From positions 29,250,501 to 29,314,500 of the forward strand of contig JAIVEN010000011.1 in assembly GCA_026686845.1 (NCBI GenBank): DNA of 64,000 nucleotides, in the 5' to 3' direction. Shown one piece after another: positions 36,583 through 47,237 of this stretch. The translations under genes were made by a program, and so were the position numbers. This DNA comes from Adenanthera pavonina (Eukaryota > Streptophyta > Magnoliopsida > Fabales > Fabaceae). Numbering within the stretch: position 1 is the stretch's first letter; the number at the start of each line of letters is the position of its first letter. The notes under the pieces were generated by a model. The model ran no database searches, had not been told where the DNA came from, and saw only the letters and a list, made by a program, of their open reading frames with translations.

Positions 36583-38382
36583 TTATGATTTCCTTTTAGG
36601 TACCCAAATTTTCTTGGGTCCTTTTTGGTCAGTATATTTTTTCCTAGATGCAGATGCAACTTTGGGAACCCATCCAACTTTCCTGCCAAGACCATTTTTC
36701 CTCAATTCACAGAAACTGGAAATATGTCCCTTTTTATTACAGAAATAACAGGTAGTGAAAGGACTGCTAGATTGAGATGCAGGAAGAAAACAGTGCAGAT
36801 AATACTTTTGTCTAGCATGCCTTGGTTGATCATATGTTTCAATATGAGGTGATGCATTAACTTTCTTTTTATTGTTCTTAGCATGCACAAAATGTCTCAT
36901 ATATGCATTTTGATTTTTCTTCCTAATCTTTTCCTTGACAGCACATGGATCATAGCCAAGACCGGCTTTTCCTTGTGAAATTCTTTGGCTTCCCATCAAT
37001 GCAAACAACATATCTTTACCTCTAGTGAGCCTAGACATACTTTTAACTAGATAATCATTAGTTTGTTTAAGTTCAGTGCATGAAGTACAGCAAACAGATT
37101 CAGAAGTAGGTAAAGAAGCAGTTTCAGAAACTATGCTTTGAGACTCCAGCTTGCTTATCTTCTTCTTTGCTAATTTTAGTTCTTTAGCAACTTTAATGAA
37201 ATCATCATGAAGCTCATGAAAAGCATCCAGCAATTCAGAATACGAAGGTTCAGATTCATATACCTCTTCATCCTGATCACTGCTGTATGAGGGTGTAGCT
37301 TCTTCAAAAGTAAGTGCCATTAGACAAATGTTGGCAATCTCATCTTCATCTTCTTCTTCCTCGTTTGAGCTGTTGCCCCATATGGATGAGATGTAGGCTT
37401 TCTTCTTTTTCCCTCTGTCAGCAGCTTTCTTTTCCTTTTCTTACTTTTTGAGGAATTGGGGGCAGTCCTACTTTATGTGTCCCTGCTTCTTGCACTCATA
37501 GCAAGTCACAAATTCTTTTGCCTCTTTCTTGCTTTCCCCAGCAGCTACCTTCTTGAAGAATCTCTTGTTCTTTTTCTTGCTGTAGAATCTTCCGAATTTT
37601 CTGACCATCATAGCCAAGGTTTCCTCATCAAGTTCATCCTCTTCGTCAGATTCTTCTTCCTTTTCATCAGCGGCTTTGAGAGCAAGGCCTTTCTTCTTTC
37701 TGTCCAACCTGGCTTCCTTGAGAGCTTTGATTTTTCCTTCATACTCCTCAAGGCTCCCGAAGAGAGCTGTGACAGAGGCCATTGATTCTCCTCTGGCTTC
37801 TTCTATTGCTGTCACCCTGGGCTGCCATTCCAGAGGGAGAGCTCTGAGAATTTTTCTCACTTTCTCTGATTGAGTGTATTCCTTTCCTAGGCTCTTCAGT
37901 TGATTCACAATGAGAGTAAATCTCTTTTGGAGCTCCTTTACAGTTTCTCCTTCAGACATCCTGAAGCTCTCATATTCTCCAATGCACGTATTGAGTCTGT
38001 TCTCCCTGACCCCAGATGTCCCTTCATGTGCAATCTGCAGAGTGTCCCACACCCCTTTTGCGGTGGTGCATTGCGAGACCCTGTAGAATTCGTCCTGGTT
38101 CAGGGCACTGACTAAACAATGCTTTGCTTTAAAATTCAGTAGGACTCTCCTTCTATCTTCATCATTCCACTCTGCTTCCAGCTTCTCTTTGTATCTTCCA
38201 TCTTCAGTTAGAGCCATTGGGACGAAATCTCCTTTATTAATGACTGACCAGATGTCAAGATCAATTGATTGGAGGTAGATCTGCATCCTCATCTTCCAGT
38301 ACCCATAATGCTCTCCACTGAAGCCTGGTGGTCTGTTAGTGTTATTCCCTTCAGGAAGTACACTCTCTCCAAAGCCAGCCAT
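36583..38382 (-). pseudogene. gag: Sirevirus gag with two in-frame stops at the zinc knuckle
   Basis: The start is taken as Met at 38382 (MAGFGESVLPEGNN). The open frame extends 18 codons upstream, but that part overlaps the primer-binding site. Capsid motifs are PPGFSGEHYGYWKMRMQIYL, GVWDTLQIAHEGTS and ALPLEWQPRVTAIEEARGE. The first knuckle reads CYECKKQGHIK then a TAG (37468-37470) just before its last Cys. A TAA follows nine codons later (37441-37443). The same frame then continues open for more than 250 codons, with a coiled-coil-like Lys/Glu region and a second knuckle CYFCNKKGHISSFC (about 36741), ending at 36583. Total is about 600 codons, long for copia gag but usual for Sireviruses. 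Confidence 0.88.
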
Positions 38383-38423
38383 CTTTGTTCCCGGACTGTA
38401 AAATCCTTTGAATGGGAATCCGG

Positions 38424-38435
38424 GCTCTGATACCA
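38424..38435 (-). other. Primer-binding site of the Sirevirus
   Basis: The minus strand reads TGGTATCAGAGC starting two bases inside the 5' LTR, complementary to initiator Met-tRNA. Confidence 0.9.
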
Positions 38436-38437
38436 CT

Positions 38438-40157
38438 TGTTAGCAAGGCTGACTTCCCAAGAGGGGGGTGAATTGGGAAGATTGAAATTTTTCTGCACAA
38501 AGCAAAGCAAGTGAAGATATCACAGTATAATGAAAACAACGTGTAAAACAGAGCAAGCTAAAAAGTAGAGATAAGGAGGAGAAAACTCAGTGATTTATTC
38601 TGGTTCGGTCTATCCACTTGACCTACATCCAGTCCCCAAGACACCTCTTGAGATTTATCCACTATCCAGCAAGAATTTCAACGTGCTTCTTGCTAAAGCC
38701 ACAGTACACGAGTATGCTCTATTCTGAGCTTTCTCAAACTCTCTAAGCACTTTCTCTAAGTTCTTCCCAATCCCCTTGTGAATACCCCTCACAAGTAAAT
38801 CTATCTTTCAGATGAAGAGTAGATTGTTTACAAATGAATAACTCTCTTGAATAGAGTAGAAATGAAGGTTTAAGTACAAATAATGAAGTTGGAAGGGTAA
38901 AAGCTTTTGAGATGAAAATTCAGCAGAAATTCGGTATATACAAGTTTGATTCGTTTTCCACAACTTCAAATGATGTTGTATTTATAGATTTAGGTCTCAA
39001 ATATCCGTTAGAGACTAAATCTATCCATTAGGGAAGTTATCCAACGGTTACTCTGAAAAACTATCCGTTTACCAACCGCATTTAATGTTTCTGACATACT
39101 GAAATTCAAATTTTGGTTGGCCAACAGACGAATTTCGAGGGAACCGAAGGTTAAAGCTTTCAACGTTAAAATACGAAGTTCGTCTGTCCATAGAGTGAAA
39201 TTCGAATTTTGAAACTTATAAAATATTTTCACAATGTGACATACGAATTTTCAAGAAGAAAGTTTTTCTGTAAATCATGAACAGTGTTTTCAATTTTCTA
39301 CAGTACCCTCGAAATTCAAATTTTGGATACCCAAAATTCGTCTGTCCGTTGAACGTTCAAATAGGCACCGTAGTTCACTTTCTTTGAAATTCGAATTTTG
39401 GCAGAGTGAAATTCGTCTGTCAGAGACCAGTTTTGAGACTTAAATCTTTCTTGATCTCAGATGAACTTTATCAAACTTTCAGACGAATTTCTTCTATTTT
39501 CTCAAGTTTTGTTTTGTCTGAAATTCAAATTTTGAAAGAGTGAAATTCGAATGTCACAAAGTAGCTCCCTTGATTAAGATGAAAATTCGAATGTTGCTAA
39601 GTCAAAGTTCGTCTGTCAGAGAGCATTTTTCAAACTTAGTTTTTTCTTGATTTCAGATGAATTTTAGCAAAGTTTCAGACGAATTTCTTTGGTTTTCACA
39701 AATTGCATTTTGTCTGAAATTCAAATTTTGAAAGAGTGAAGTTCGTCTGTCACAAAAAGGCTTCTTTCAGACTTGATGAAAATTCAAATTTTGAAGGACC
39801 AAAATTCGTCTGACAGAGGGACACCTCTCCAGACTTATTCAGTTTTAGCTTGAAATTCGAATTTCCAAAAGCAAAGTTCGAATTTCCAACTTGACAGATA
39901 AATTATACTTTCAAACTTCGTCTGTTTGTGAGTATTTTTCAAATAAGTAAAGATTTAACTTTAAATCAAGGTTTGAAAACGTCTTTTTCTCAAATCAAAA
40001 TCTTTTACCCAATCTAAATAAAAACTAAAGATCCTACAAAAGATCTAATAGCAAATACTCAGAAAATCTTCACTTGAAACAGCTTTGATCTCCTTTGATA
40101 TCTTCAATCCAAGCTCTTGAGTGTTGGTTAGGAATCATCAAAACTCTTGATCCAACA
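38438..40157 (-). repeat. 5' LTR of the Sirevirus (right copy)
   Basis: 1720 bp, with TGTTAG...CCAACA intact. The minus-strand TATA 'ctataaatac' is at 38978-38987 and would drive the genomic RNA towards lower coordinates. Five palindromes in this copy read AAATTCAAATTT where the left LTR has AAATTCGAATTT. Confidence 0.92.
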
Positions 40158-40868
40158 GGTTGTGCTACTGAGATGAAAGCATTATTAGCCATGTACATAC
40201 TAGAGAAAGAAGCGGACAGATGGTGGCGCACCATTGAATTGATTCTACAGGCTTGAAATATACCCTTGACATGGAAGACATTTCTTGAATATTTCTATGA
40301 TAAGTATTTCCCAAGATCAATTAGAGATGAAAAAGAAGCCGAATTCATTATGCTCAAACAAGCTAAGAATCAATCAGTAGATGAATATGTGGCTATCTTT
40401 ATTCAATTATCTAGATATTCCACATACTTGCAGCAACATGATGATGAACAGTGGAAGACCGAAAAGCTGGAAAGAGGCTTGAAATCGGCCATAAGAGAAC
40501 GAGTTGCTCCTATGAGAATTCAAGAGTTTAATACATTGGTTGAGGTCAGTAGGATCGCTGAAAGAAGTGTGAATCATAAAGGTTTTATGTCCACTGCTCC
40601 AACTAGTACAAGAAAGACTATAATTGAAGATGGTAAACCAAGTAAAAAGAGAAAGAAGCCTTGGAACAACTTCAATAGAAGGGGTAAAAGAGGTGGTAGA
40701 AGAGGAGGAGGACGAACAATGCAAAGAGATATACAAAGGGAAGCCAGGGAAGCTCCAGTATGTGATTAGTGTGGTAAATCTCATGGCGGTAGACCATGCC
40801 TAGCTAGATAGAATGTATGTTATCGATGTGGTAAGGCTGGACACTATACTAGAGATTGCAGAGTAGAT

Positions 40869-41546
40869 TTGGCTCATACCATAGCCCAGGCACAAGGAAG
40901 GGTCTTTGCTTTTATACAGCACGAGGCTCGACGGTCACCTAATCTTATAGAAGATATGATTAAAGTTAATGATTATCTTGTATATGCCTTGTTTGATTCA
41001 GGTGCTAGTCATTCATTCATTTCCTATAAGTGTTCTAAGGGATTGGGTCTACATGTTACTGAGCTACCCTATGATCTCCATGTGTCCACACCCACGGGTA
41101 ACTATGCTATTACATCCCATGTCTGCCTAAATTGCATTGTCCAATATGAACATTGTTGTACCACACTAGATCTCATATGCGTGCCATTCCCAGATATCGA
41201 TGTTATAATAGGCATGAACTGGCTTTCCACAAATAGCATTCTCCTTGATTGTAAAAATAAAGCCTTGATCTTACCTACTCCAGCAAGTGTCCTAAATACT
41301 GAGGCTAAGCTAAATTTTATATCGACCGCTCAAGCTGAGAGATGTTTGGGGAAATGATGTCAAGCCTAGTTGGTTTTCTTTTCAGTAAATGTTGAGGTTG
41401 ATGAAGGGATCGAAGAAATACCAGTAGTAAGAGATTTTCTTGAAGTGTTTCCTAAGGATTTTAAAGACTTACCATCTAAAAGAGAGGTAGAGTTTTCCAT
41501 AGATCTTGTGCCAGGAACAAGTCCAATATCAAAGGCACCATATTGA
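40869..41546 (+). pseudogene. pro: Chromovirus aspartic protease region
   Basis: An open frame at 40869-41357 contains the aspartic-protease motif LFDSGASHSFI (about 40990-41020) and the downstream IIGMNWLSTN strand typical of Ty3/gypsy proteases. It would cleave Gag-Pol. A frame break follows at about 41357, then a short region (VRDFLEVFPKDFKDLPSKRE) leading into reverse transcriptase. Confidence 0.85.
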
Positions 41547-42812
41547 ATGGCACCACCTGAATTAGCAGAATTAAAGAAACAGATAGAAGAGCTATTGGAA
41601 AAAGGTTTCATCAGACCAAGTATTTCTCCTTGGGGTGCTCCGGTGTTATTTGTAAAAAAGAAAGATAGGAGCCTCCGATTATGTATTGACTATAGGGAAC
41701 TAAACGAAATTACTATTAAAAACAAATATCCTTTACCTAGAATTGATGATTTGCTAGATCAGTAGGCAGGAGCCACTATGTTTTCAAAAATTGATTTAAG
41801 ATCTGGATATCATCAATTACGGGTTAAGGCAGATGATGTTTCCAAAACTGCTTTTCGAACTCGTTATGGGCATTATGAATTTTTAGTGATGCCATTTGGT
41901 CTAACGAATGGCCCAGCAATATTCATGGACTACATGAACAGGATTTTCCAGCCCTACTTAGATTATTTTGTGGTAATTTTCATTGATGATATCTTAGTGT
42001 ACTCCAAATCTTTAGAGGATCATGAGATACATTTGAGAATACTCTTATCTATTTTAAAAGAAAAGAAAGTGTATGCTAAACTGAGCAAGTGTGAGTTTTG
42101 GCTCACAAAAGTGCAGTTCTTAGGGCATGTTGTTTCCAAGGACAGGGTCGCAGTAGACCCAAGTAAAGTTGATGCAGTCCTAAAGTGGGAGCAACCCAAG
42201 ACCGTCACTGAGATAAGAAGTTTCCTTGGTTTAGCAGGTTATTACAGACGATTTATACAGGACTTTTCTCGAATTGTATTGCCACTTACAAAACTTACTA
42301 GAAAGAATACACCTTTTGTGTGGGATATGAATTGCGAAAATAGTTTTAATGAACTGAAGTGCAAATTAACTACCCCACTTGTATTAACTATACCTAATCC
42401 TAAGGAACCTTTTGTGCTTTACACAAATGCAAGTAAGCACGGATTGGGTTGTGTTTTAATGCAGAATGGTAGAGTAGTGGCATACGCTTGTCGACAGTTA
42501 AAACCGCACGAAAAAAACTATCCTACACAAGATTTAGAACTTACGGCTATTGTTCATGCTCTAAAGATATGGAGGCATTTTCTCTATGGTGGGACTGTAG
42601 AAGTGTTCTGTGACCACAAAAGCCTCAAATATTTAGAAGATAAAAAAGAATTGAATGCAAGGCAGAGGCGCTGGATGGAACTATTAAAAGATTATGATCA
42701 TTCTATAAAGTACCATCCTGGGAAAGCTAATGTAGTGGCTGATGCACTCAGTAGAAAAACTGTTCACGTAGCCTATATGATGATCCATGAAATAAATGTT
42801 GGAAAATTTTAG
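41547..42812 (+). pseudogene. Chromovirus reverse transcriptase and RNase H
   Basis: RT motifs in order are WGAPVLFVKKKD, LRLCIDYRELN, YPLPRIDDLLDQ, then a TAG at about 41763 followed by MFSKIDLRSGYHQLRV, FLVMPFGLTN and the catalytic FIDDILVYS at about 41980. The connection region includes FLGLAGYYRRFI. RNase H follows with LYTNASKHGLG (the family usually has Asp at the Asn), the glutamate region NYPTQDLELTAIVHALKIWRH, FCDHKSLKYL and HPGKANVVADALSR. The RNase H first-Asp change to Asn would be inactivating. A frame change at about 42800 leads into integrase. Confidence 0.92.
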
Positions 42813-44058
42813 AGATATGTCCTTGTTTCTCCAATTACATGAGACCAAAATTGGTAATGAATTTTTACAAAATTTAATGAAAGCCCAGCAAAATGATGAG
42901 TTTGTACAAGTAGTTAAAGAAAAGATAAGTCAGGGAGAAATGCAGGAATTTAATGAGACAAATGATGGTCTGATCAAGTTTAAGAAGAGAGTATATGTTC
43001 CTCCAATAGCAGAGTTAAAGGAAAAGATCCTGGCAAAGACACATCAAAGTAAATACACTATTCACCCAGGTATTACAAAAATGTATCATGATTTAAGAAA
43101 ATTGTTTTGGTGGCCTGGGATGAAAAGTGATATTACCCAGTATGTGTCTAAGTGCTTAGTATGCCAAAGAGTTAAAATAGAACATCAGAAGCCTGCAGGA
43201 ATGTTACAGCCTTTAGATATCCCTGAATGGAAGTGGGATAGTATATCAATGGACTTCATTATGGGATTGCCTAGAACATCATCAGGATATGATGCTATAT
43301 GGGTTATAATAGATAGGATCACAAAGTCAGCCCATTTCCTAGCCATGAGATCAACATATACACTGGATAAATTGGCACAGTTATATGTTAAAGAGGTAGT
43401 GAGACTTCATGAAGTATCAAGCAGTATTATTTCAGATCATGATCCAAGGTTTACGTCGAATTTTTGGAAGTCATTGCAACAGGCCCTAGGTACTCAATTG
43501 AGATTCAGTACAACATATCATCCACAAACTGAGAGGACAATTCAAACATTAGAAGATATGCTAAGGGCTTGTGTGCTTGAAATGAAGGGAAACTGGGATG
43601 TATACTTACCACTAGCAGAATTCGCATATAATAACAGTTATAATTTTAGTATTCAGATGGCTCCATATGAAGCGTTGTATAGCAGAAAGTGCAGGTCCCC
43701 ATTATGTTGGACGGAGTTAGGTGAGAGACAACTGATTGGTCTAGAAATGGTTGACTATACCTCCAAACAAATTGAAATGATAAGAAAGAAATTACTAACG
43801 GCTCAAAGCAGGCAAAAGAGTTATGCAGATAAAAGGAGGAAGCCGTTAGAATTCGAAATAGAAGATCATATTTTCCTCAAAGTATCTCCCATGACTGGAG
43901 TTGGTCAGTCGCTTAAGACCAAAAAGCTTAGTCCTAAGTATATAGGACCTTTTGAAATTTTCTCAAAAGCTGGACCTGTAGCTTATAAATTAGCCTTACC
44001 ACCAAATTTTAGCCAAATACATGATGTTTTCCATGTCTCACAGCTAAAGAAATATTAG
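42796..44058 (+). pseudogene. int: Chromovirus integrase
   Basis: About 420 codons are open. The HHCC zinc-binding region spans KTHQSKYTIHPG and CLVCQRVK (about 43037-43180). The core has WDSISMDFIMGLP (first Asp), SIISDHDPRF (second Asp, about 43432) and the region of the catalytic Glu in 'YHPQTERTIQTLEDML'. The three to four residues normally between QT and ER are absent, so a small deletion sits beside the catalytic Glu. It ends KYIGPFEIFSKAGPVAYKL and VFHVSQLKKY, the conserved approach to the chromodomain. Confidence 0.9.
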
Positions 44059-44277
44059 CCCGATCCTTTACACATTATAGAATATGAATGCATTGACTTA
44101 CAAGATAATCTGTGCTTTAATATTATACCTGAAAAGATTATAGATTATTGAGTCAAGCAACTGAGGAACAAAGACATTCTTCTCATGAAGGTGGTTTGGA
44201 AGGGCTTAACCCCAGAAGAAGCAACTTGAGAAATGGAGTCAGCCATGAGACAGAAGTATCTAGAAATATTTACTTAA
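44059..44277 (+). pseudogene. Chromodomain at the integrase C-terminus
   Basis: In frame after the stop that ends the integrase, the sequence reads PDPLHIIEYECIDLQ, IIPEKIIDY, a stop, then LRNKDILLMKVVWKGL and PEEAT, a stop in place of Trp, and EMESAMRQKYLEIF. This is the chromodomain of Tekay-type integrases, which is thought to steer integration to heterochromatin. At least three stops show decay. Confidence 0.8.
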
Positions 44278-44310
44278 GGTATGTTTTAAATTTCGAGTAC
44301 GAAATTTATT

Positions 44311-44320
44311 TTAAGGGGGA
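44311..44320 (+). other. Polypurine tract of the chromovirus
   Basis: 'ttaaggggga' followed by 'tagaaa' lies directly before the 3' LTR at 44327, the expected plus-strand primer site. Confidence 0.75.
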
Positions 44321-44326
44321 TAGAAA

Positions 44327-46630
44327 TGTAACATCCTTAAATTTTTATGGAAATTTAAGGCTTAATATTTTAAGATCTATAAAGAATTTGCAAAAATGGG
44401 TATACACCGTTTGGCATAAAATAGGACAAAGAAGTCAATTATCTCAATTGAAAGAAAAAAGAAAAGAAAAAGAAAAAATGAAAAAAAATTAAAACTAGAA
44501 AAAATAGGTTGGTGGACGGAGAGTGAGGAAAAAACTTATGAATTTTGGGGCAAATTACACCTAATGACCCGAAAATTTAAAAAATTATAAATTATCCCGA
44601 TCAAGGGCATTTTTGTAAATATAAAAAATTATAGTCAAAATGAAGTTCTCAATGAGTTAAACCCAATGGAATATACCAAGGATGATATTAAGGACAAAAT
44701 AATATTTATTGGGTAATTATGATTTAATGTTAATATTTTACCTGATAAAAGTCAGTTTAGACTGTAGGAAGATGCAGTATTAACTTAAGAAAAATTAGTG
44801 GGCCTTGATAAAATAAGTTGAGACATGTCTGAAACATGCCATGAGATATGAACGAAATTTTGGAAAAATTTTTACTAAAAAGTAACCCAAGTTACTTTAA
44901 TTATTAACTAAACTTACTTATTATTATATATTTATCATTTTAAGCCATCTTGGTCATCATCCTCAGCCATATTCACGACAGAAACAGTGAGGAAAGAGGG
45001 ATAGAAGTCGTGACTTAGTGGTAGCTAAAGGAAGAAGAGAAAATCACAAGATTAGTCCCAAAGCTTCAAAGTAATATCTTATGGCCATAATCTTGTGTAC
45101 CCTTTAGTTTGGAAGAGTTTTATGGTTTATTCTCTCCTATTTTTCCACTGAAAGTTTCAGCTTAGAGAGAGAAAATGAAGGTATGGAGAAACTAAACCAT
45201 GAAAAGTGTTATATAGGCCATAAGATGCAAGAATATGCCATTAGATTACAAATTAATCGGTTAGTTATTTTTCTATGATTTATGGTAATTTTCTGCCTAT
45301 TTAGGTTTAATATAGGAAAGGAATTTCAAGTTTTTGACCTCAAAAATGGATTCCTTGGGTCCAAAATATGTTAGAATAAGTATGTTGTACAAGGAATGCA
45401 TGATGGATAACAAAGTGCAAATTTTAGTTCAAGTGAGTACTTTGTAAATGAAATTGGATAATTAGTGGTTAATGACATTATTTTATGATGCTATAGGATC
45501 CAAATGAGTGTTAGAAGATCAAGGGAAAAGTGTACAAAGTTTGGTGGAACTTGGAAAGCCCAAAGGTAGTTATTTTACCAATTATGTCAAAGTTGTTAAA
45601 ACTATTTTCAATGATGTTTGGAACATGCCATGCTATGACATTAATGTTTTATGTTGTATTTGATGTGTTGGCTATTTGAATGAGAGTTTTTATGACTCTT
45701 GGATGTCCAATTTTTAAAATGTTACCATGCCGAAATTTTTATGAAAATGTATGGTATTAATTGGTAGATTGCTTTCAAATGATGATTCTATGAATGATAT
45801 GATGAAATATGCACATACTTGGTTGTAACTACTTAGATTCTTTGAATCTTATTCTCTTTCTAAATGTTTCACTTCATAGGTCCAAGATATGGCAAGATTG
45901 CCCAAGAAGAAAAGGGGAAGAAAAAGCAAGCTCTTAATTAAAATTAATTTGCTTGTATTGGTGCTTTGTTTGGAACACCTTGTGAAAATGATGTGTATGG
46001 TTTTAGGACTTTACATGAATATAGTTATTTCCATATATATCTATTATGATGTAATGTTTTAAGTGAAGACAAGAAATGGCCATGTATGTACATATTAAGG
46101 TCTCTGTTGACAAGTTGTAAGAAGAAAATAGCCATTGTGACACTGCTCAAAATTTTGTGTACTGTTTAAAATTTTTGTAGTTTCAGGTATAAGTGTTTCA
46201 TATGTATAAAAACTAGACATGTGTATGTTTCCATATACATAAATATCACTCAATTTGGAGTTGTGTATGATTTATGGTGATTTTTCAATGTTATGGTTAG
46301 AATCAGAAATTTTCAAAAATGACTATTGCTATAGTAAAGATAATACGAACTTACTGTATAAGTTGGCCAAGTAATTTCCCTGTTCAACATTTTTCCCATG
46401 TATAGAATCTTTTAAGCTGTAGAGACTTGAACCATGTCAATATGATTTTTCTTGATTTAGTTATGAATTTTCAAAGTTCACTGGATGAAAAGAAGTTAAC
46501 CAAGGGAATAGTACCTAAAATGAAATAAATTGGTTTAAGTTGATTTATGTAATCAAGTCTCTAATCAAGCATTAATGGACTTAAATATAGTTTAATATAT
46601 GGAAAATGAGTCTAAGTATGAGGTGTGACA
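44327..46630 (+). repeat. 3' LTR of the chromovirus
   Basis: 2304 bp, colinear with the 5' LTR. It lacks about 175 bp at the junction 'gataaaata|agttgagac' (about 44812), where the 5' LTR has the sequence between two short 'aaaata' repeats. The TATA-like 'tatatagg' is at 45210-45217. Confidence 0.9.
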
Positions 46631-46940
46631 CAAGGAGGATGGAGGAAGAGGATTGAAGTATTGAAACTAAATTGCTCTGTTTTTGGCTATCTGCTTTGAT
46701 ACATTGTATAAATTTGAATATGTATCAAAAAATTCTATAGTTTATATGCGTGGATAGATATATGTCTCAAGAACATAATGGTACTAGTTTGATTGTATTT
46801 GCGTTTATAAAATGGTAGTTATGTATGATTTACTAGGACTGCTCCAATAATAGTCGTATTTGACCTTTGATGATATATGTTGATGCTCTAACCAGTAAGA
46901 GTAGAATAAATATATAAGAAAAATATGTGTGTGTCTATGT

Positions 46941-47237
46941 GTGTATACTAGAAGTTTGCAAATACTCCACCAAAGTGATTACAAGTTATTGAGGATGAAC
47001 TAAACCATATTAACATACTATTTTAGTTACTTTGTGTGTGTGTGTACTAGAAGTTTGCAAATACTCCACCAAAGTGATTGGAAGTTGTTGAGGATGAACT
47101 AAACCTTATTTTAGTATACTATTTTAGTTACTTTGTGTGTGTGTATACTAGAAGTTTGCAAATACCCCACCAAAGTGATTGCAAGTTGTTGAGGATGAAC
47201 TAAACCTTATTTTAGTATACTATTTTAGTTACTTTGT
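46941..47237 (+). repeat. Three-unit tandem repeat (about 100-bp period) in a family S LTR
   Basis: Units start at 46941, 47042 and 47141. Each holds 'actagaagtttgcaaata', 'ccaccaaagtgatt', 'gttgaggatgaactaaacc' and 'tattttagttactttgt', separated by GT microsatellites. The family S LTR at 10169 has none of these units at the same place, so the array expanded in this copy. Confidence 0.88.

Larger units (their letters stand above)
28228..40157 (-). mobile_element. Complete Sirevirus-type Ty1/copia retrotransposon
   Basis: Two 1720-bp LTRs enclose gag, pol and a long extra 3' ORF, all on the minus strand. The 5-bp target duplication GGTTG is perfect (28223-28227, 40158-40162) and lies in chromovirus gag. 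The LTRs have identical length and differ at 29 positions by my eye count (about 1.7%), 26 of them transitions, so this is one of the youngest insertions in the window. A long gag, an additional ORF after pol, a Met-tRNA primer site and a palindrome-rich LTR fit the Sirevirus (SIRE/Maximus) lineage. Confidence 0.93.
27848..40868 (+). pseudogene. gag: Chromovirus gag, split by the Sirevirus
   Basis: Gag begins at ATG 27848 (MAHTRRQSREITSQQ). It runs with stops at about 27918 and 28035 to 28227, where the Sirevirus interrupts it, and resumes at 40158 in the same frame. The capsid signature follows: WWRTIE, TWKTFLEYFYDKYFP at about 40260-40305, then AEFIMLKQAKNQSVDEY. A basic Arg/Gly stretch (40670-40720) precedes a first degenerate zinc motif and the knuckle CYRCGKAGHYTRDC (about 40819-40860). 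In-frame stops include 40254-40256 and 40767-40769. Gag would form the virus-like particle that packages the RNA. Confidence 0.85.
23330..46630 (+). mobile_element. Chromovirus (Ty3/gypsy, Tekay-like) with LTRs and perfect TSD
   Basis: Two LTRs (23330-25826, 44327-46630), a Met-tRNA primer-binding site, gag, protease, reverse transcriptase, RNase H, integrase and a C-terminal chromodomain appear in the Ty3/gypsy order on the plus strand. The insertion is flanked by CAAGG at 23325-23329 and 46631-46635. Without the nested Sirevirus it is about 11.4 kb. Domain order, the chromodomain and the 2.3-2.5 kb LTRs fit the Tekay/Del clade. Every coding region has stops or frameshifts, so the copy is dead. 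Its leader is unusually long, with two primer-binding-site motifs, a 5S-like sequence and an extra ORF before gag. Confidence 0.92.

Noticed and set aside
39090..39800. APOBEC-like editing of Sirevirus cDNA as the cause of CG-to-CA changes
   Set aside because: Plants are not known to have such an enzyme, and methyl-CpG decay or conversion explains the pattern with fewer assumptions.
40407..40784. 125-codon minus-strand frame in chromovirus gag
   Set aside because: Antisense shadow of gag; its Ser-rich content is the complement of the Arg/Gly-rich stretch.
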